Source: Oscillospiraceae bacterium (lineage in GTDB: Bacteria; Bacillota; Clostridia; Oscillospirales; Ruminococcaceae). From it: a stretch of 64,000 nucleotides of DNA. Below, one piece after another: positions 8,084 to 16,377 of the stretch (position 1 is its first letter; every line of letters begins with the position of its first letter). A program made the translations under genes and the position numbers. The notes below the pieces were generated by a model. That model saw only the letters and a program-made list of their open reading frames with translations, had not been told where the DNA came from and did not search any database. The stretch is from the NCBI GenBank assembly GCA_014799385.1, contig JAAVIC010000033.1:124001-188000 (forward strand), in the 5' to 3' direction.

Positions 8084-9139
8084 TCAAACCTCACCCAACA
8101 GGAAAATCCGATACTCATCGACCGACATATTTACAACCTCGCTTTGCCCGATGTCGGTGCAAATTACGATATTCATTCCATTGGCGAGGTGTTTCTTATC
8201 ACCGAGCGACAGCTCGAACAAATCCTTTAGCGGCGCACGGTCGGTAATCGGCAGTCCGCATTTTATCAGCAATTCGTCCAAATGATTTGCAACTCCGGGA
8301 TTGCACATTCCGCGGCGTTCCGCGATATGTGTGAATGTACTCATTCCAATGGAAACCGCGCAGCCGTGTGTCAGTTTTTGGAAGTTGTAATATTTTTCCA
8401 GCGCGTGACCGAGAGTATGTCCGAAATTCAGCAGCATACGCTCGCCATGCTCACGCTCGTCATTCTCCACAACCTGTCCTTTAATCGTCACATTGCGGCG
8501 GATTATATCCACCATATTCTCTTTGATGTCTTTTGCGGAGAGTATGTCAAACAACTCTCGTGATTTGATCATTCCGTGCTTGATGACTTCCGCCATACCG
8601 TCCGAAAAAAACGCGGGGGTAAGTGTGTTTAAGGTATCCGTATCGCAGATAACGAGCCGCGGTTGATGGAATCTCCCTACAAGGTTCTTGCCAGCGGGGA
8701 TATCCACGGCTGTTTTTCCTCCTACGGAACTGTCAGACTGTGCGACAACCGTTGTCGGAATCTGAACAAAGTCGATTCCACGCATATAAGTTGACGCCAC
8801 GAATCCAGCGGTATCGCCGACCACTCCGCCGCCCAACGCAACAATAAAATCCGAGCGTGTGTATCCGTTTTCCGCAAGAAAATCGTATATGTTCAACAGG
8901 GTAGTGTGGTTTTTGGAAGACTCCCCGTGATTGAAAACGTACTTTTTTGCGTTTATCCCGGCATTGCGAAGCGATTTCATAACTCTTTCGCCGTAGTGGA
9001 AATTCACATTGTCATCTGTAATAACAGCGGCTTTTCCGCCTAATTCCAATTCGGCGATATATTCACCGCATTTATCAAGAATCCCCTTATCAATCAGAAT
9101 ATCATATTTTGTGCTTGCATTTACGATTACCTTTTCCAT
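8084..9139 (-). CDS. aroB: 3-dehydroquinate synthase
   Basis: Cyclises DAHP to 3-dehydroquinate using catalytic NAD+ and a divalent metal. The 351 residues match the family. NAD and metal signatures are FIVALGGGVVGDTAGFVASTY, the substrate loop IPTTVVAQSDSSVGGKTAVD, E190-region AEVIKHG, and NFGHTLGHALE with ligand histidines. It is the first gene of the aro operon, with SD GGAGGG and a promoter 30-60 bp upstream. No DAHP synthase, aroD, aroE or aroK gene is in the window. Confidence 0.97.
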   Translation of the reverse strand: MEKVIVNASTKYDILIDKGILDKCGEYIAELELGGKAAVITDDNVNFHYGERVMKSLRNAGINAKKYVFNHGESSKNHTTLLNIYDFLAENGYTRSDFIVALGGGVVGDTAGFVASTYMRGIDFVQIPTTVVAQSDSSVGGKTAVDIPAGKNLVGRFHQPRLVICDTDTLNTLTPAFFSDGMAEVIKHGMIKSRELFDILSAKDIKENMVDIIRRNVTIKGQVVENDEREHGERMLLNFGHTLGHALEKYYNFQKLTHGCAVSIGMSTFTHIAERRGMCNPGVANHLDELLIKCGLPITDRAPLKDLFELSLGDKKHLANGMNIVICTDIGQSEVVNMSVDEYRIFLLGEV

Positions 9140-9169
9140 TTTTTACCCTCCAATATTTTAGCTATTTAT

Positions 9170-9198
9170 ATTTTACCATATTCTGCACAGAAATTCAA
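9170..9198 (-). promoter_or_regulatory. Promoter of the aroB operon
   Basis: On the minus strand TTGAAT, a 17-bp spacer and TAAAAT lie 31 bp before aroB. The match to consensus is moderate; no attenuator or operator is evident between it and the gene. Confidence 0.6.
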
Positions 9199-9212
9199 GG
9201 GCTTTTTGCAAT

Positions 9213-9243
9213 AAAAAAGGCTGAGGATAAACTCAGCCTTTTT
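9213..9243 (-). terminator. Terminator of the chemoreceptor gene
   Basis: AAGGCTGAG and CTCAGCCTT form a 9-bp stem with a short loop, flanked by A and T runs (TTTTTTAT on the minus strand). It lies 14 bp after the chemoreceptor stop and separates it from the aroB promoter. Confidence 0.85.
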
Positions 9244-9256
9244 ATGTTTTAGTTTA

Positions 9257-11248
9257 TTATCTCTTCTTGAGAGTGAACTTATTGGTAAGATTCTGCAGCT
9301 CGGCAGCCTGACCGTTCAACTCTTCACTGGAAGCTGCGGACTGCTCTGCGGTAGCCGCGTTGGTTTGTACAACAGAGGAGATCTGGTCTACACCGACATT
9401 TACCTGCTCGATCATCGAAGCCTGCTCCTTAGAAGCAACGGAAATCTCGTCAATGAGCTTAACTGTCTGGTTGGTAACCTCAACGGAAGCGTTAAGAGCC
9501 TCTGCGGTTTCATTCGCGATATTAGAGCCACTCTCAACCGCGCTGATGCTCTGCTGGATAAGCTCTGTAGTGCTTTGTGCTGCCTCGGAGGACTTGGAAG
9601 CCAGATTGCGAACCTCGTCCGCAACAACCGCGAATCCCTTACCGGAAGCACCCGCTCTTGCTGCCTCGATAGCTGCGTTGAGCGCGAGAATATTGGTCTG
9701 GAATGCGATATCCTCGATGGTCTTGATGATGTTGCTGATTTCGTTGGACTTTTCGGAGATGTTGTTCATCGCCTTGATCATATCCTTCATATGGTCGTTG
9801 GACTGATCAATCTTTTCGCCCGCGATTCTTGCCTTGTTGTTAGCATCAGCAGCGTTCTTAGCATTAGAAGTAACCTTATCGTTCAAGGTTGCGATAATGC
9901 TTGCCAGCTCCTCAATAGAGGATGCCTGCTCGGTAGTACCCGAAGCCAACGAGGTTGCGCCATCGGCAATCTGAGTTGCGCCCTGATTTACCTGAGATGC
10001 CGCAATATCAATCTGCTCCATAGTTTCGCTCAACTTATCGGAAGCAGTGTCAAGCGCGTCAATAATCTGAATAAAGTCGCCATGGAATTCGATTTGACGG
10101 TGAACATCAAAGTTGCCGTCGGAAATATCCTGACAGATTCTGGAAACTTCGCTTACGTATGCATTCAGGGACTGAATGGTTCCGTTGATAGCCACTGCCA
10201 ACCGACCGGTTTCGTCATTGGAGGAGTGATTGACGGAAACCTTCAAATTACCGTTTTCAACATCATTCATAACATCCAAGATCTTCTTGATCGGATTAAC
10301 AATCATATTCGCCGACTGGAAACTGATGAAAATAGCCAAAACAATCATAACAACCGCTATAACAATAGTGACAACAATTCCCATATAGCAGCCGCTGAGC
10401 CATTCGCTTTGGTCTGTTGTGATACAAACAATCCAACCATCGGTATCGCCAATCAGTGAGCAAGCCGCAAACTGCGCTCTGCCTTCGGCAGTGAATTTTG
10501 AGAACTTCGCGTCATCCGGCTCGGTCAAAGTAAGAGCCATTTCTTCAAAATCTTTGTATCCATCAATCTCCGAAGTATCGCCATGATTTGTCATGTTGTT
10601 GAGCTGGTTTGTAACATGCGCATAATTATGGCTGGCGATATATGTACCGTCCTTATCCATGAAATAAGCCGTACCGGTCTTGCCGACTGTGATATGGCTG
10701 CAAATCTCACTTAAGAACGATGCCTCCAAACCAATATAAACGACACCAACGGTTTCGCCGTGATAAACACCATCTTGTTTGATGGGGCCGGCCATGTAAA
10801 TCAGCCACTTACCATCTACTTCCATAGGTTCGGTAACGACTTCCTCACCCTTCACAAATGCATATTCCCATACCTCGGATTTTAACGCGTCCGCTCCGTT
10901 GCCGGAAAGATCGGTATGGTTGACACCATTCTCATCGAAGTAGCCATAGACATCCAGACTGTAAATATCTTTTCTTTCCCGAATGGTTGCTATTTTTTCC
11001 TCCTCGGTTTTCGTAGGATTAGTGAATATGGGCATCAGACCCATCTCTCTAACAATGGTTCTGCTGCGTTCCAAACGGTTTTTTACACGATCGCTTGCCT
11101 GAACCGTTACCTCGTCAAGCATTTCCTGCATTGTTGTAATGGAACTTTGGTAGTTAAGCACGCTGCCAACGATACCTACAATAGCAATTCCGATAGTTAC
11201 CAGAACCAACATTCTCACAAGTATCTTGGCTTTAAGGGAGTTAAACAT
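9257..11248 (-). CDS. Methyl-accepting chemotaxis protein with dCache-type sensor
   Basis: A 663-residue transmembrane chemoreceptor that would signal through CheA/CheW. The order is a short N-terminal tail, a membrane segment (about 10-33), an extracellular region of about 250 residues with dCache/PAS-like features ([43 protein letters not shown]), a second membrane segment with [21 protein letters not shown], a HAMP domain ([18 protein letters not shown]) and the cytoplasmic coiled coil. The hairpin tip [22 protein letters not shown] and the [13 protein letters not shown] stretch are textbook. It has no C-terminal CheR pentapeptide. It is monocistronic. Ligand unknown. Confidence 0.95.
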   Translation of the reverse strand: MFNSLKAKILVRMLVLVTIGIAIVGIVGSVLNYQSSITTMQEMLDEVTVQASDRVKNRLERSRTIVREMGLMPIFTNPTKTEEEKIATIRERKDIYSLDVYGYFDENGVNHTDLSGNGADALKSEVWEYAFVKGEEVVTEPMEVDGKWLIYMAGPIKQDGVYHGETVGVVYIGLEASFLSEICSHITVGKTGTAYFMDKDGTYIASHNYAHVTNQLNNMTNHGDTSEIDGYKDFEEMALTLTEPDDAKFSKFTAEGRAQFAACSLIGDTDGWIVCITTDQSEWLSGCYMGIVVTIVIAVVMIVLAIFISFQSANMIVNPIKKILDVMNDVENGNLKVSVNHSSNDETGRLAVAINGTIQSLNAYVSEVSRICQDISDGNFDVHRQIEFHGDFIQIIDALDTASDKLSETMEQIDIAASQVNQGATQIADGATSLASGTTEQASSIEELASIIATLNDKVTSNAKNAADANNKARIAGEKIDQSNDHMKDMIKAMNNISEKSNEISNIIKTIEDIAFQTNILALNAAIEAARAGASGKGFAVVADEVRNLASKSSEAAQSTTELIQQSISAVESGSNIANETAEALNASVEVTNQTVKLIDEISVASKEQASMIEQVNVGVDQISSVVQTNAATAEQSAASSEELNGQAAELQNLTNKFTLKKR

Positions 11249-11313
11249 CTCTGAAAAACCTCACTTTTATTTTTTTTTCACAACAAAAAGGAAATTTTGC
11301 TGTGTATGTCATT

Positions 11314-11342
11314 ATTATATCACAAAATAATCCGCTCGTCAA
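11314..11342 (-). promoter_or_regulatory. Sigma-A promoter of the chemoreceptor gene
   Basis: On the minus strand TTGACG, a 17-bp spacer and TATAAT lie about 65 bp before the ATG. It is a sigma-A type site rather than the flagellar sigma-D type often seen for chemoreceptors. Confidence 0.75.
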
Positions 11343-11439
11343 GACTTATTTTAGAAAAATTTTTACATTATCAGATAAAATATTTCCAAGTTCTGCGATA
11401 CTTATTCGCCAATTGCAGCCCGCGTGAATTTATGCGCGG

Positions 11440-12474
11440 CTATTCTCTTGGCTTTACACCCGCGAGAGGATTTTTTTGCATTGCCTGCTCCATCTGCTTG
11501 TCGGACAGGTGAGTGTAAATCTGGGTGGTATTGAGATTCTCATGACCGAGAACGTCTTTCAGCACGCGGACGTCCACTCCGTTTTGGTACATTAAAGTGG
11601 CGGCGGTGTGGCGGAGTTTATGTACGGAAAGCCCCATATTGTCCAGTCCGCAGCTCTTGAAGCATTCCTCAACTATCTGCTGAACGCGCCGATTGGAGAT
11701 TCCTGTTCGGCGGCGGCTCAGGAACAGATTGTCCGTGGGCGCGCTCATATCACGGCAGCCACGTGCGGTTCTGATATCGGGATCTGTAATATCGGGCGCG
11801 AGGTAGTCAAGATACGCGTCTACACAGGCTTGATTAAGGTAGATTATACGCTCTTTGCTGCCCTTACCGAGCACCTTTAACGTATAGACCTCACTGCCGT
11901 CCGCGTTATGCGTACTGCGGATATCCTTGAGTTTGATTCCGCACAACTCGCTTAGACGCATACCGCAATTCAAGAAGAACACGATAATGCAATAATCGCG
12001 CTTCTTATCGGGGGTATCAATGTGAGTGAGCATTTCCAATGCCTGTTCGAGCGTAAGGTATTTTGGCAGCGCGGGCTTGGGGCTGGGCAGCTCCAGATTC
12101 GCCATGGGGCTTACTTCAAACATATTCTTATTATTTGTAAGGAATTTGTAGAACTGCCGCAGCGAAACCGCCTTGCGGTAACGCGCCTTCTGATCGTTAT
12201 CCTTATGATCCTTCATATATATAAGAAACTCCTGCGCCGTTTGCAGGTCAACAGATTTGATATCCTCATCCGTTATATCTGAGATACCGATTTCGGAGAA
12301 CTCCTCGGGATTATCGGCGGCACGTCCACACTTTACCTTATAAAACCGAAAAAACGACCGAATATCGGTAAAGTAGTTTTTAACTGTAAGCTCCGAACGC
12401 CCCTTGACAATCTGCTCATAGTATATGAAGTCCTTAATTGTCTGCGGAGCGTTATCGTAATAGTTACCTTTCAT
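11440..12474 (-). CDS. Tyrosine recombinase, XerC/XerD type
   Basis: A 344-residue site-specific recombinase. The N-terminal SAM-like core-binding domain includes KGRSELTVKNYFTDIRSFFRF. The catalytic domain shows the first Arg in NCGMRLSELCGI, the HKLRHTAATLMYQNG box and LGHENLNTTQIYTHL with the second His and the nucleophilic Tyr. Length and layout fit housekeeping Xer proteins that resolve chromosome dimers better than phage integrases. No dif or att site was recognised. It is the second gene of a pair with 12480, with a 5-bp gap. Confidence 0.9.
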   Translation of the reverse strand: MKGNYYDNAPQTIKDFIYYEQIVKGRSELTVKNYFTDIRSFFRFYKVKCGRAADNPEEFSEIGISDITDEDIKSVDLQTAQEFLIYMKDHKDNDQKARYRKAVSLRQFYKFLTNNKNMFEVSPMANLELPSPKPALPKYLTLEQALEMLTHIDTPDKKRDYCIIVFFLNCGMRLSELCGIKLKDIRSTHNADGSEVYTLKVLGKGSKERIIYLNQACVDAYLDYLAPDITDPDIRTARGCRDMSAPTDNLFLSRRRTGISNRRVQQIVEECFKSCGLDNMGLSVHKLRHTAATLMYQNGVDVRVLKDVLGHENLNTTQIYTHLSDKQMEQAMQKNPLAGVKPRE

Positions 12475-12479
12475 AATCT

Positions 12480-13076
12480 TTACCTCGCTGAAATAATCAA
12501 ATTGTTATATGGAACTTCGACGCATTTTATCGTATTCGGTTCGCTCTTCCCAAATACAATGTTGAATTGGTCGTTATTCCAAAAAGTTCGGGAAATCAAT
12601 CTTGCCCTCTGATTTGAGAGTTTATCCAAAAGCAGTTCTTTATGAAAGCCGCAATCGCACAGACGCTCCAAAATGTAGTTACGCCTTTCTGCAAGACGAT
12701 TTTTTCCGCCGTTTTTTGTATCAATTTGCGACAAGATATTCAGCAGAAGATTGGCAACATATAATTGAAAATATTTATCAAAGCTCTTGAATTGATATAA
12801 AGTGCGAGAAACTTCATCATCTAGATTATAACAGGAAATCTTGAAAAACGCGTCGCGGTTATATCCGAGATCTCCAATCACTGGCTGTTCAACATTTGCT
12901 ATGACAGTAAACCTTTCGTGAACGTCAATATCGATGTGAGACAGCTCCGACAAAACAAGTTGGGCAATCCCAAAGGTTGCGGTATATAGGTGACTGTTAT
13001 CACAATAATTTGATGATTCTTTGATTTTGCGGTCTAAAATTTTGTCACCTTCAAAAGACAATATTTGCAATTTCAT
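12480..13076 (-). CDS. Hypothetical protein, cotranscribed with the Xer recombinase
   Basis: A 198-residue soluble protein that I do not recognise. I use ATG 13076, because AAGGAG lies 10 bp upstream and the upstream in-frame TTG (13130) sits almost on the predicted transcription start. The sequence begins MKLQILSFEGDKILDRKIKES and is mixed alpha/beta, with no Cys pair, signal peptide or membrane helix. The C-terminus is basic and could contact nucleic acid (RARLISRTFW). Its only context clue is the 5-bp spacing to the recombinase gene. Confidence 0.6.
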   Translation of the reverse strand: MKLQILSFEGDKILDRKIKESSNYCDNSHLYTATFGIAQLVLSELSHIDIDVHERFTVIANVEQPVIGDLGYNRDAFFKISCYNLDDEVSRTLYQFKSFDKYFQLYVANLLLNILSQIDTKNGGKNRLAERRNYILERLCDCGFHKELLLDKLSNQRARLISRTFWNNDQFNIVFGKSEPNTIKCVEVPYNNLIISAR

Positions 13077-13138
13077 TTTTTGCTTGCTCCTTATCCGTGT
13101 GATTATTTCCGTATTCCGTGAAATTTTCAACTACATAA

Positions 13139-13167
13139 AGTATATCATAATCAGCTCATAATGTCAA
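13139..13167 (-). promoter_or_regulatory. Promoter for the 12480-11440 operon
   Basis: On the minus strand TTGACA, 17 bp and TATACT. The start of transcription falls near 13132, which rules out the upstream TTG start and supports ATG 13076. Confidence 0.8.
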
Positions 13168-13229
13168 GCGATAACCAAACAGCTACTTGAATAAGTCATT
13201 TAACCAAGTAAGTCAATTTTGCTCCTTTC

Positions 13230-13259
13230 AATTGCGTAAAATTTCTATTTTACGCAATT
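13230..13259. repeat. Perfect hairpin AATTGCGTAAAA
   Basis: AATTGCGTAAAA and TTTTACGCAATT form a perfect 12-bp stem with a 6-nt loop. It lacks a T tract on either side, so it is not an obvious terminator. A near copy of the same arm occurs at 44649-44676 ahead of the PRPP synthetase gene. Confidence 0.6.
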
Positions 13260-13690
13260 AATGTTTGTGGTGTTTTTGTCTGTCCGCTATGTTACTCGAC
13301 CCTCCCTAGCTGTTCCGAAACCCTGTTTAATCCACAATATGCGATACGCAAGTCTGTTACACCCATTGAGGATTAAACAATGTTATGCCGTCCCTAAACC
13401 CCGCGTAATCCACAATAAGTTACATTACCGACACATGAAAACGAACATCAGAAAAACGAAATTGAACGTCTAAAAGCTGAAATCGAGTACCTAAGTTGAG
13501 CAAAACGGTATTATGAACGTATATATCAATATTCTCACAAACAAGTCCAATCCTATTGAAGTTAAGGAAAAAAAGAAACTGCTTTGTAGAATCAACCAAT
13601 ACACATAAATTACGAATCTCCCAGGTCAAGCAAATTTACATTAAATTTGGATAAAATTTCTTATAAAATGTGGATTTATCACAATAATTT
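13260..13690. other. Degenerate intergenic stretch with a possible IS OrfA relic
   Basis: No credible gene is seen here. Two imperfect copies of a TAATCCACAATA-containing motif lie about 79 bp apart (around 13316-13339 and 13395-13417). Reading + from about 13433, one frame gives HENEHQKNEIERLKAEIEYL and then a stop, which looks like the coiled-coil end of an IS3-type transposase OrfA. Stops follow in all frames. The stretch is probably decayed mobile DNA; this is a weak inference. Confidence 0.35.
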
Positions 13691-13701
13691 ACAAAAAACA
13701 G

Positions 13702-13730
13702 TTGAAATTTCAAAATAAATATGTTATTAT
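13702..13730 (+). promoter_or_regulatory. Promoter for the H1-tail/SCP2 gene
   Basis: TTGAAA, a 17-bp spacer and TATTAT lie 64 bp before the start codon. The AT-rich surroundings are typical of a strong vegetative promoter. Confidence 0.7.
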
Positions 13731-13793
13731 ATATTTGTAAGTAAAATATTTCCGAATTACCTGTTTCGGAAAGTCAATGGAAAGGAAATTAGT

Positions 13794-14372
13794 ATGAGAA
13801 ATTCCAAGAAAACGGAAGAAGTAAAGACTGCAGCAACTGCGGCAAGCAAGACTTCCACTAAATCGGAAACTAAGACCGAAACCAAGTCCGCCGCTGCAAA
13901 GACTACGGCTGCCAAAAAGTCCGTTGCCAAGAAGGCTGAACCTGCTAAAAAAGCAACTCCCGCAAAGAAAACCACTGCTAAGACGGCTGCGAAGAAAACC
14001 ACCGAGAAGGCTGCTCCCAAGGCTGCCGCTAAGAAAACAAAGTCCGTAACTATTGACACAATTTGCGAAAAGCTGGAGAAGAAGATCAACAAAACCAAGG
14101 CTGCGGCAATTGAAAAGACCATCGCAGTTGACATTGAGGTTTATGAGTTTGAGGACGGCTCAAATCAGAAGATGTATGTTGAAATCAAGGGCGGTAATGT
14201 AACCGTTGCCCCGCACAGCTATGATGACAAGAGCTTCAGAGTTGCGCTGAGCTTTGCGAACGCTGTTGCGTTTGTGAATGGCAAAATCACACTTGCATTG
14301 CTGCTGGATTCCGAGAAGTTCTACGCAGAGGGAAACATCGCCGATGCGATTAAGTTCGCTTCAATTTTCTAA
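13794..14372 (+). CDS. Histone-H1-like Lys/Ala tail fused to SCP2-like domain
   Basis: A 192-residue protein in two parts. Residues 1-83 are almost only Lys, Ala, Thr, Ser, Pro and Glu, with PAKKA- and AAKKT-type repeats like the C-terminal tails of histone H1 or bacterial H1-like DNA binders. Residues 84-192 read as a compact alpha/beta domain whose end (NGKITLALLLDSEKFYAEGNIADAIKFASIF) matches the closing helix of SCP2-like lipid-binding domains. The start has SD AAAGGAA, its own promoter and terminator, so it is monocistronic. A plausible reading is a nucleoid-bound or polyanion-bound protein with a ligand-binding head. The SCP2 call is from pattern only. Confidence 0.75.
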   Translation: MRNSKKTEEVKTAATAASKTSTKSETKTETKSAAAKTTAAKKSVAKKAEPAKKATPAKKTTAKTAAKKTTEKAAPKAAAKKTKSVTIDTICEKLEKKINKTKAAAIEKTIAVDIEVYEFEDGSNQKMYVEIKGGNVTVAPHSYDDKSFRVALSFANAVAFVNGKITLALLLDSEKFYAEGNIADAIKFASIF

Positions 14373-14407
14373 GCGTACAATTGTGAAAAAAGTCTGTATA
14401 TAAACTC

Positions 14408-14441
14408 GGGGTTCTCCCTGCCATACGGCATGGAGAACCCC
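14408..14441 (+). terminator. Terminator after the H1-tail/SCP2 gene
   Basis: GGGGTTCTCC pairs with GGAGAACCCC, with an inner TGCC/GGCA stem, followed by ATATTTTTATT. It can also stop the convergent HAD gene, which ends 27 bp to the right, though the T tract on that side is weaker. Confidence 0.8.
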
Positions 14442-14467
14442 ATATTTTTATTGAAACCGAGTTTACA

Positions 14468-15259
14468 TTACAGCAAAAATATCTCTCCAAGCCTCTTTTC
14501 GATGAAGTCCATCGTTTTTAGTGCGCTTCTCGCGCCGCCCGCCGCGACTTGGACATTCATCGGTCTAAGCGGCGAAGTATCTGGAATAAACGCGTAATCC
14601 CCATATTCAAGCATTTGCAAATCCAGCGCTCCGTCCCCGGATGTAACCACATATTGCGGATTCAGAATGTTTTCACACAGCCATTTCAGTGCCGACCCTT
14701 TGGTTACATTCGCCGGAATTGCCAGACATTTGTGACCTTGCCGCTCAAACTGCCAATCGGAATATATTTCGTTCAACTCGGCAGCCGCCGCGTCAAACTC
14801 GGAAACATCATCGAGCTTGCACAACAAAAAGATTGAATCCACAAATTCAACCTCGGTAGAACGTGTTTTGAACTTCGTTTCAAAATAGCGGGTAATTTCC
14901 TTACACGAAGTATGATCGATAGCCGATGTAACAATTTCGCTCCATTCCGGTATCGGTTCGTCATTATGGAGGATAAATCCTCCGTTGGATACAATAGCGT
15001 ACTCGGGAGCCGCTCCCTGCCACAGTTTGACCCGATTGTACCGCATTAGATCCCTTGTTGTAGCGGGAATAAAAATCACTCGCGAATCCTCTGCCAGACA
15101 TTTCAAATTCGTTTGCACTTCCCTGTCCATATAGCTCAATTCAGTATCATCGCGCCGTTCCACGCAGACAAAATCCCCCTCTGATTGGTGCACGTTCAGA
15201 AATCTTCGCGAGAAAATAAGCGTCTGATCCAAATCCGATGCGTAAACCAACTTGTCCAT
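14468..15259 (-). CDS. HAD-superfamily phosphatase of the Ter-type nucleoside module
   Basis: A 263-residue HAD hydrolase. I start at ATG 15259 (MDKLVYASDLDQTLIFSRR), because it lies behind the previous stop and puts the catalytic DLDQT (D9, D11) at the usual N-terminal place; the longer frame overlaps the upstream gene. Motif II is in FIPATTRDLM and motif IV in TSGDGALDLQML. A C2-type cap lies between. In Ter-associated operons such a HAD protein is thought to dephosphorylate the product of the phosphoribosyltransferases. It is the last of four tightly spaced genes. The substrate is unknown. Confidence 0.85.
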   Translation of the reverse strand: MDKLVYASDLDQTLIFSRRFLNVHQSEGDFVCVERRDDTELSYMDREVQTNLKCLAEDSRVIFIPATTRDLMRYNRVKLWQGAAPEYAIVSNGGFILHNDEPIPEWSEIVTSAIDHTSCKEITRYFETKFKTRSTEVEFVDSIFLLCKLDDVSEFDAAAAELNEIYSDWQFERQGHKCLAIPANVTKGSALKWLCENILNPQYVVTSGDGALDLQMLEYGDYAFIPDTSPLRPMNVQVAAGGARSALKTMDFIEKRLGEIFLL

Positions 15260-15270
15260 AAATCCTCCCG

Positions 15271-16377
15271 TTATGCGTCCGCCAATTCTTTGATAATTCC
15301 GCAAGCCTTGTAGCTGCCGAGATTGTACGGAATAACGCGAACCCCTTTCTCCTTGCACAATGTGAAAATATGCCGCAAATCAAAGTCGTTACGGTCGGCG
15401 CGTTCGTCTATCAACACCGCCCATGGAACACGGCGCAGCAGTACTCTCGTAGTTTCGCCAATTCCCGGCTTTACTTTGAGGTAATCCTTAATTTCAAAAC
15501 GTCCGCAAATCCGCTTAACCACCGACATTCCGGACTCGGTAAGCTCCTCAAATCCGCTTTGCTCATCGGATACGGGAGTAAAACACGCCGAAACTTCGTC
15601 CACAAAGCTACGGCTCAGGTCTTGCGGCTCGAAATCCGCGAAATACACCGCGCCGTGGAAATCTCCATCGGAAACTCTGATATGCTCATTAAGAATCGAT
15701 CTGCTGATAAGCCCGCTGACTATGCTGTTCAAACATGCCGTGGGGAGCAGAAAATCTTTGTGAGTGCCGCAGAAAGAAGTGATGTTCGCGGGGTCTGCCA
15801 GAACGTACAAATCATCGCGCAATCCCAGCCATTTTTTATCCGCCCGAATCAGGGATTTCACCGCGTCATTCAGTTGAGTTTTGATAGCGCCCTTCCCTGT
15901 CCAGCCGTCCACAAAGAAAATATCCGCCGCTGTGGAATGCCCGGTGGCTATTTCGTGATCGTAGATATATTCCATCGCATTGATGTCAATTCCCTTATCT
16001 CGGATAATGCTTATCGCGTAATGCGGACATTCGCAGTCCAAAAATTCGGCGAGATAACGTTTCAAAAGCACTCCCACGGGGATCCCCGCGCGCGCCAGAC
16101 TGACGATAACGGGTCTTGGAGATTTGGCGGAAAGCATCGCCGACAGTTTCGCGGTCATCTGCGCGATTTCGTGCTCATGATGTTCCACCGCTCTGAAATA
16201 CAAATCCAGATATTCCTTTGACGGCGGCTTCTCCAACGGGAGCATTGAGCTGTAATGCGAGCCGCTCTGAATCCGTTTTTCGCGCTCCTCTGCGGAAAGC
16301 GGAACCATAACCCCTGTTAAATCCTTGAGCAGAATCGTTACGTCATTGGAATCGTATGATGTTTTAACTAACTTCAT
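15271..16377 (-). CDS. Phosphoribosyltransferase-like (StiP/PRTase_1) with C-terminal PELOTA domain
   Basis: A 368-residue protein named cysteine protease StiP family in public annotation, but built as a phosphoribosyltransferase. RPVIVSLARAGIPVGVLL (about 88-105) is the hood/first loop, and DIFFVDGWTGKGAI (152-165) occupies the PRPP-loop position in altered form, with Asp-Gly-Trp in place of the usual acidic pair. Residues 303-366 (KPGIGETTRVLLRRVPWAVLID ... VRVIPYNLGSYKACGIIKEL) match a PELOTA/L7Ae-like RNA-binding domain. It overlaps the upstream PRTase gene by 4 bp. In Ter operons this pair is predicted to make a ribonucleoside-like metabolite; the reaction is unproven. Confidence 0.85.
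   Translation of the reverse strand: MKLVKTSYDSNDVTILLKDLTGVMVPLSAEEREKRIQSGSHYSSMLPLEKPPSKEYLDLYFRAVEHHEHEIAQMTAKLSAMLSAKSPRPVIVSLARAGIPVGVLLKRYLAEFLDCECPHYAISIIRDKGIDINAMEYIYDHEIATGHSTAADIFFVDGWTGKGAIKTQLNDAVKSLIRADKKWLGLRDDLYVLADPANITSFCGTHKDFLLPTACLNSIVSGLISRSILNEHIRVSDGDFHGAVYFADFEPQDLSRSFVDEVSACFTPVSDEQSGFEELTESGMSVVKRICGRFEIKDYLKVKPGIGETTRVLLRRVPWAVLIDERADRNDFDLRHIFTLCKEKGVRVIPYNLGSYKACGIIKELADA

Noticed and set aside
9365-10459. 364-codon + strand frame opposite the chemoreceptor gene
   Set aside because: Shadow of the coiled-coil chemoreceptor coding strand; no SD and no recognisable protein.
11440-13076. Xer-type recombinase as integrase of a mobile element
   Set aside because: No att repeats, no excisionase, no phage or plasmid genes, and the motifs fit housekeeping Xer proteins.
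13261-13473. Short + strand reading frame with a repeated AVPKP..IHN motif
   Set aside because: No SD, no known homology and the repeat comes from the two degenerate DNA repeats; stops follow. Treated as non-coding.
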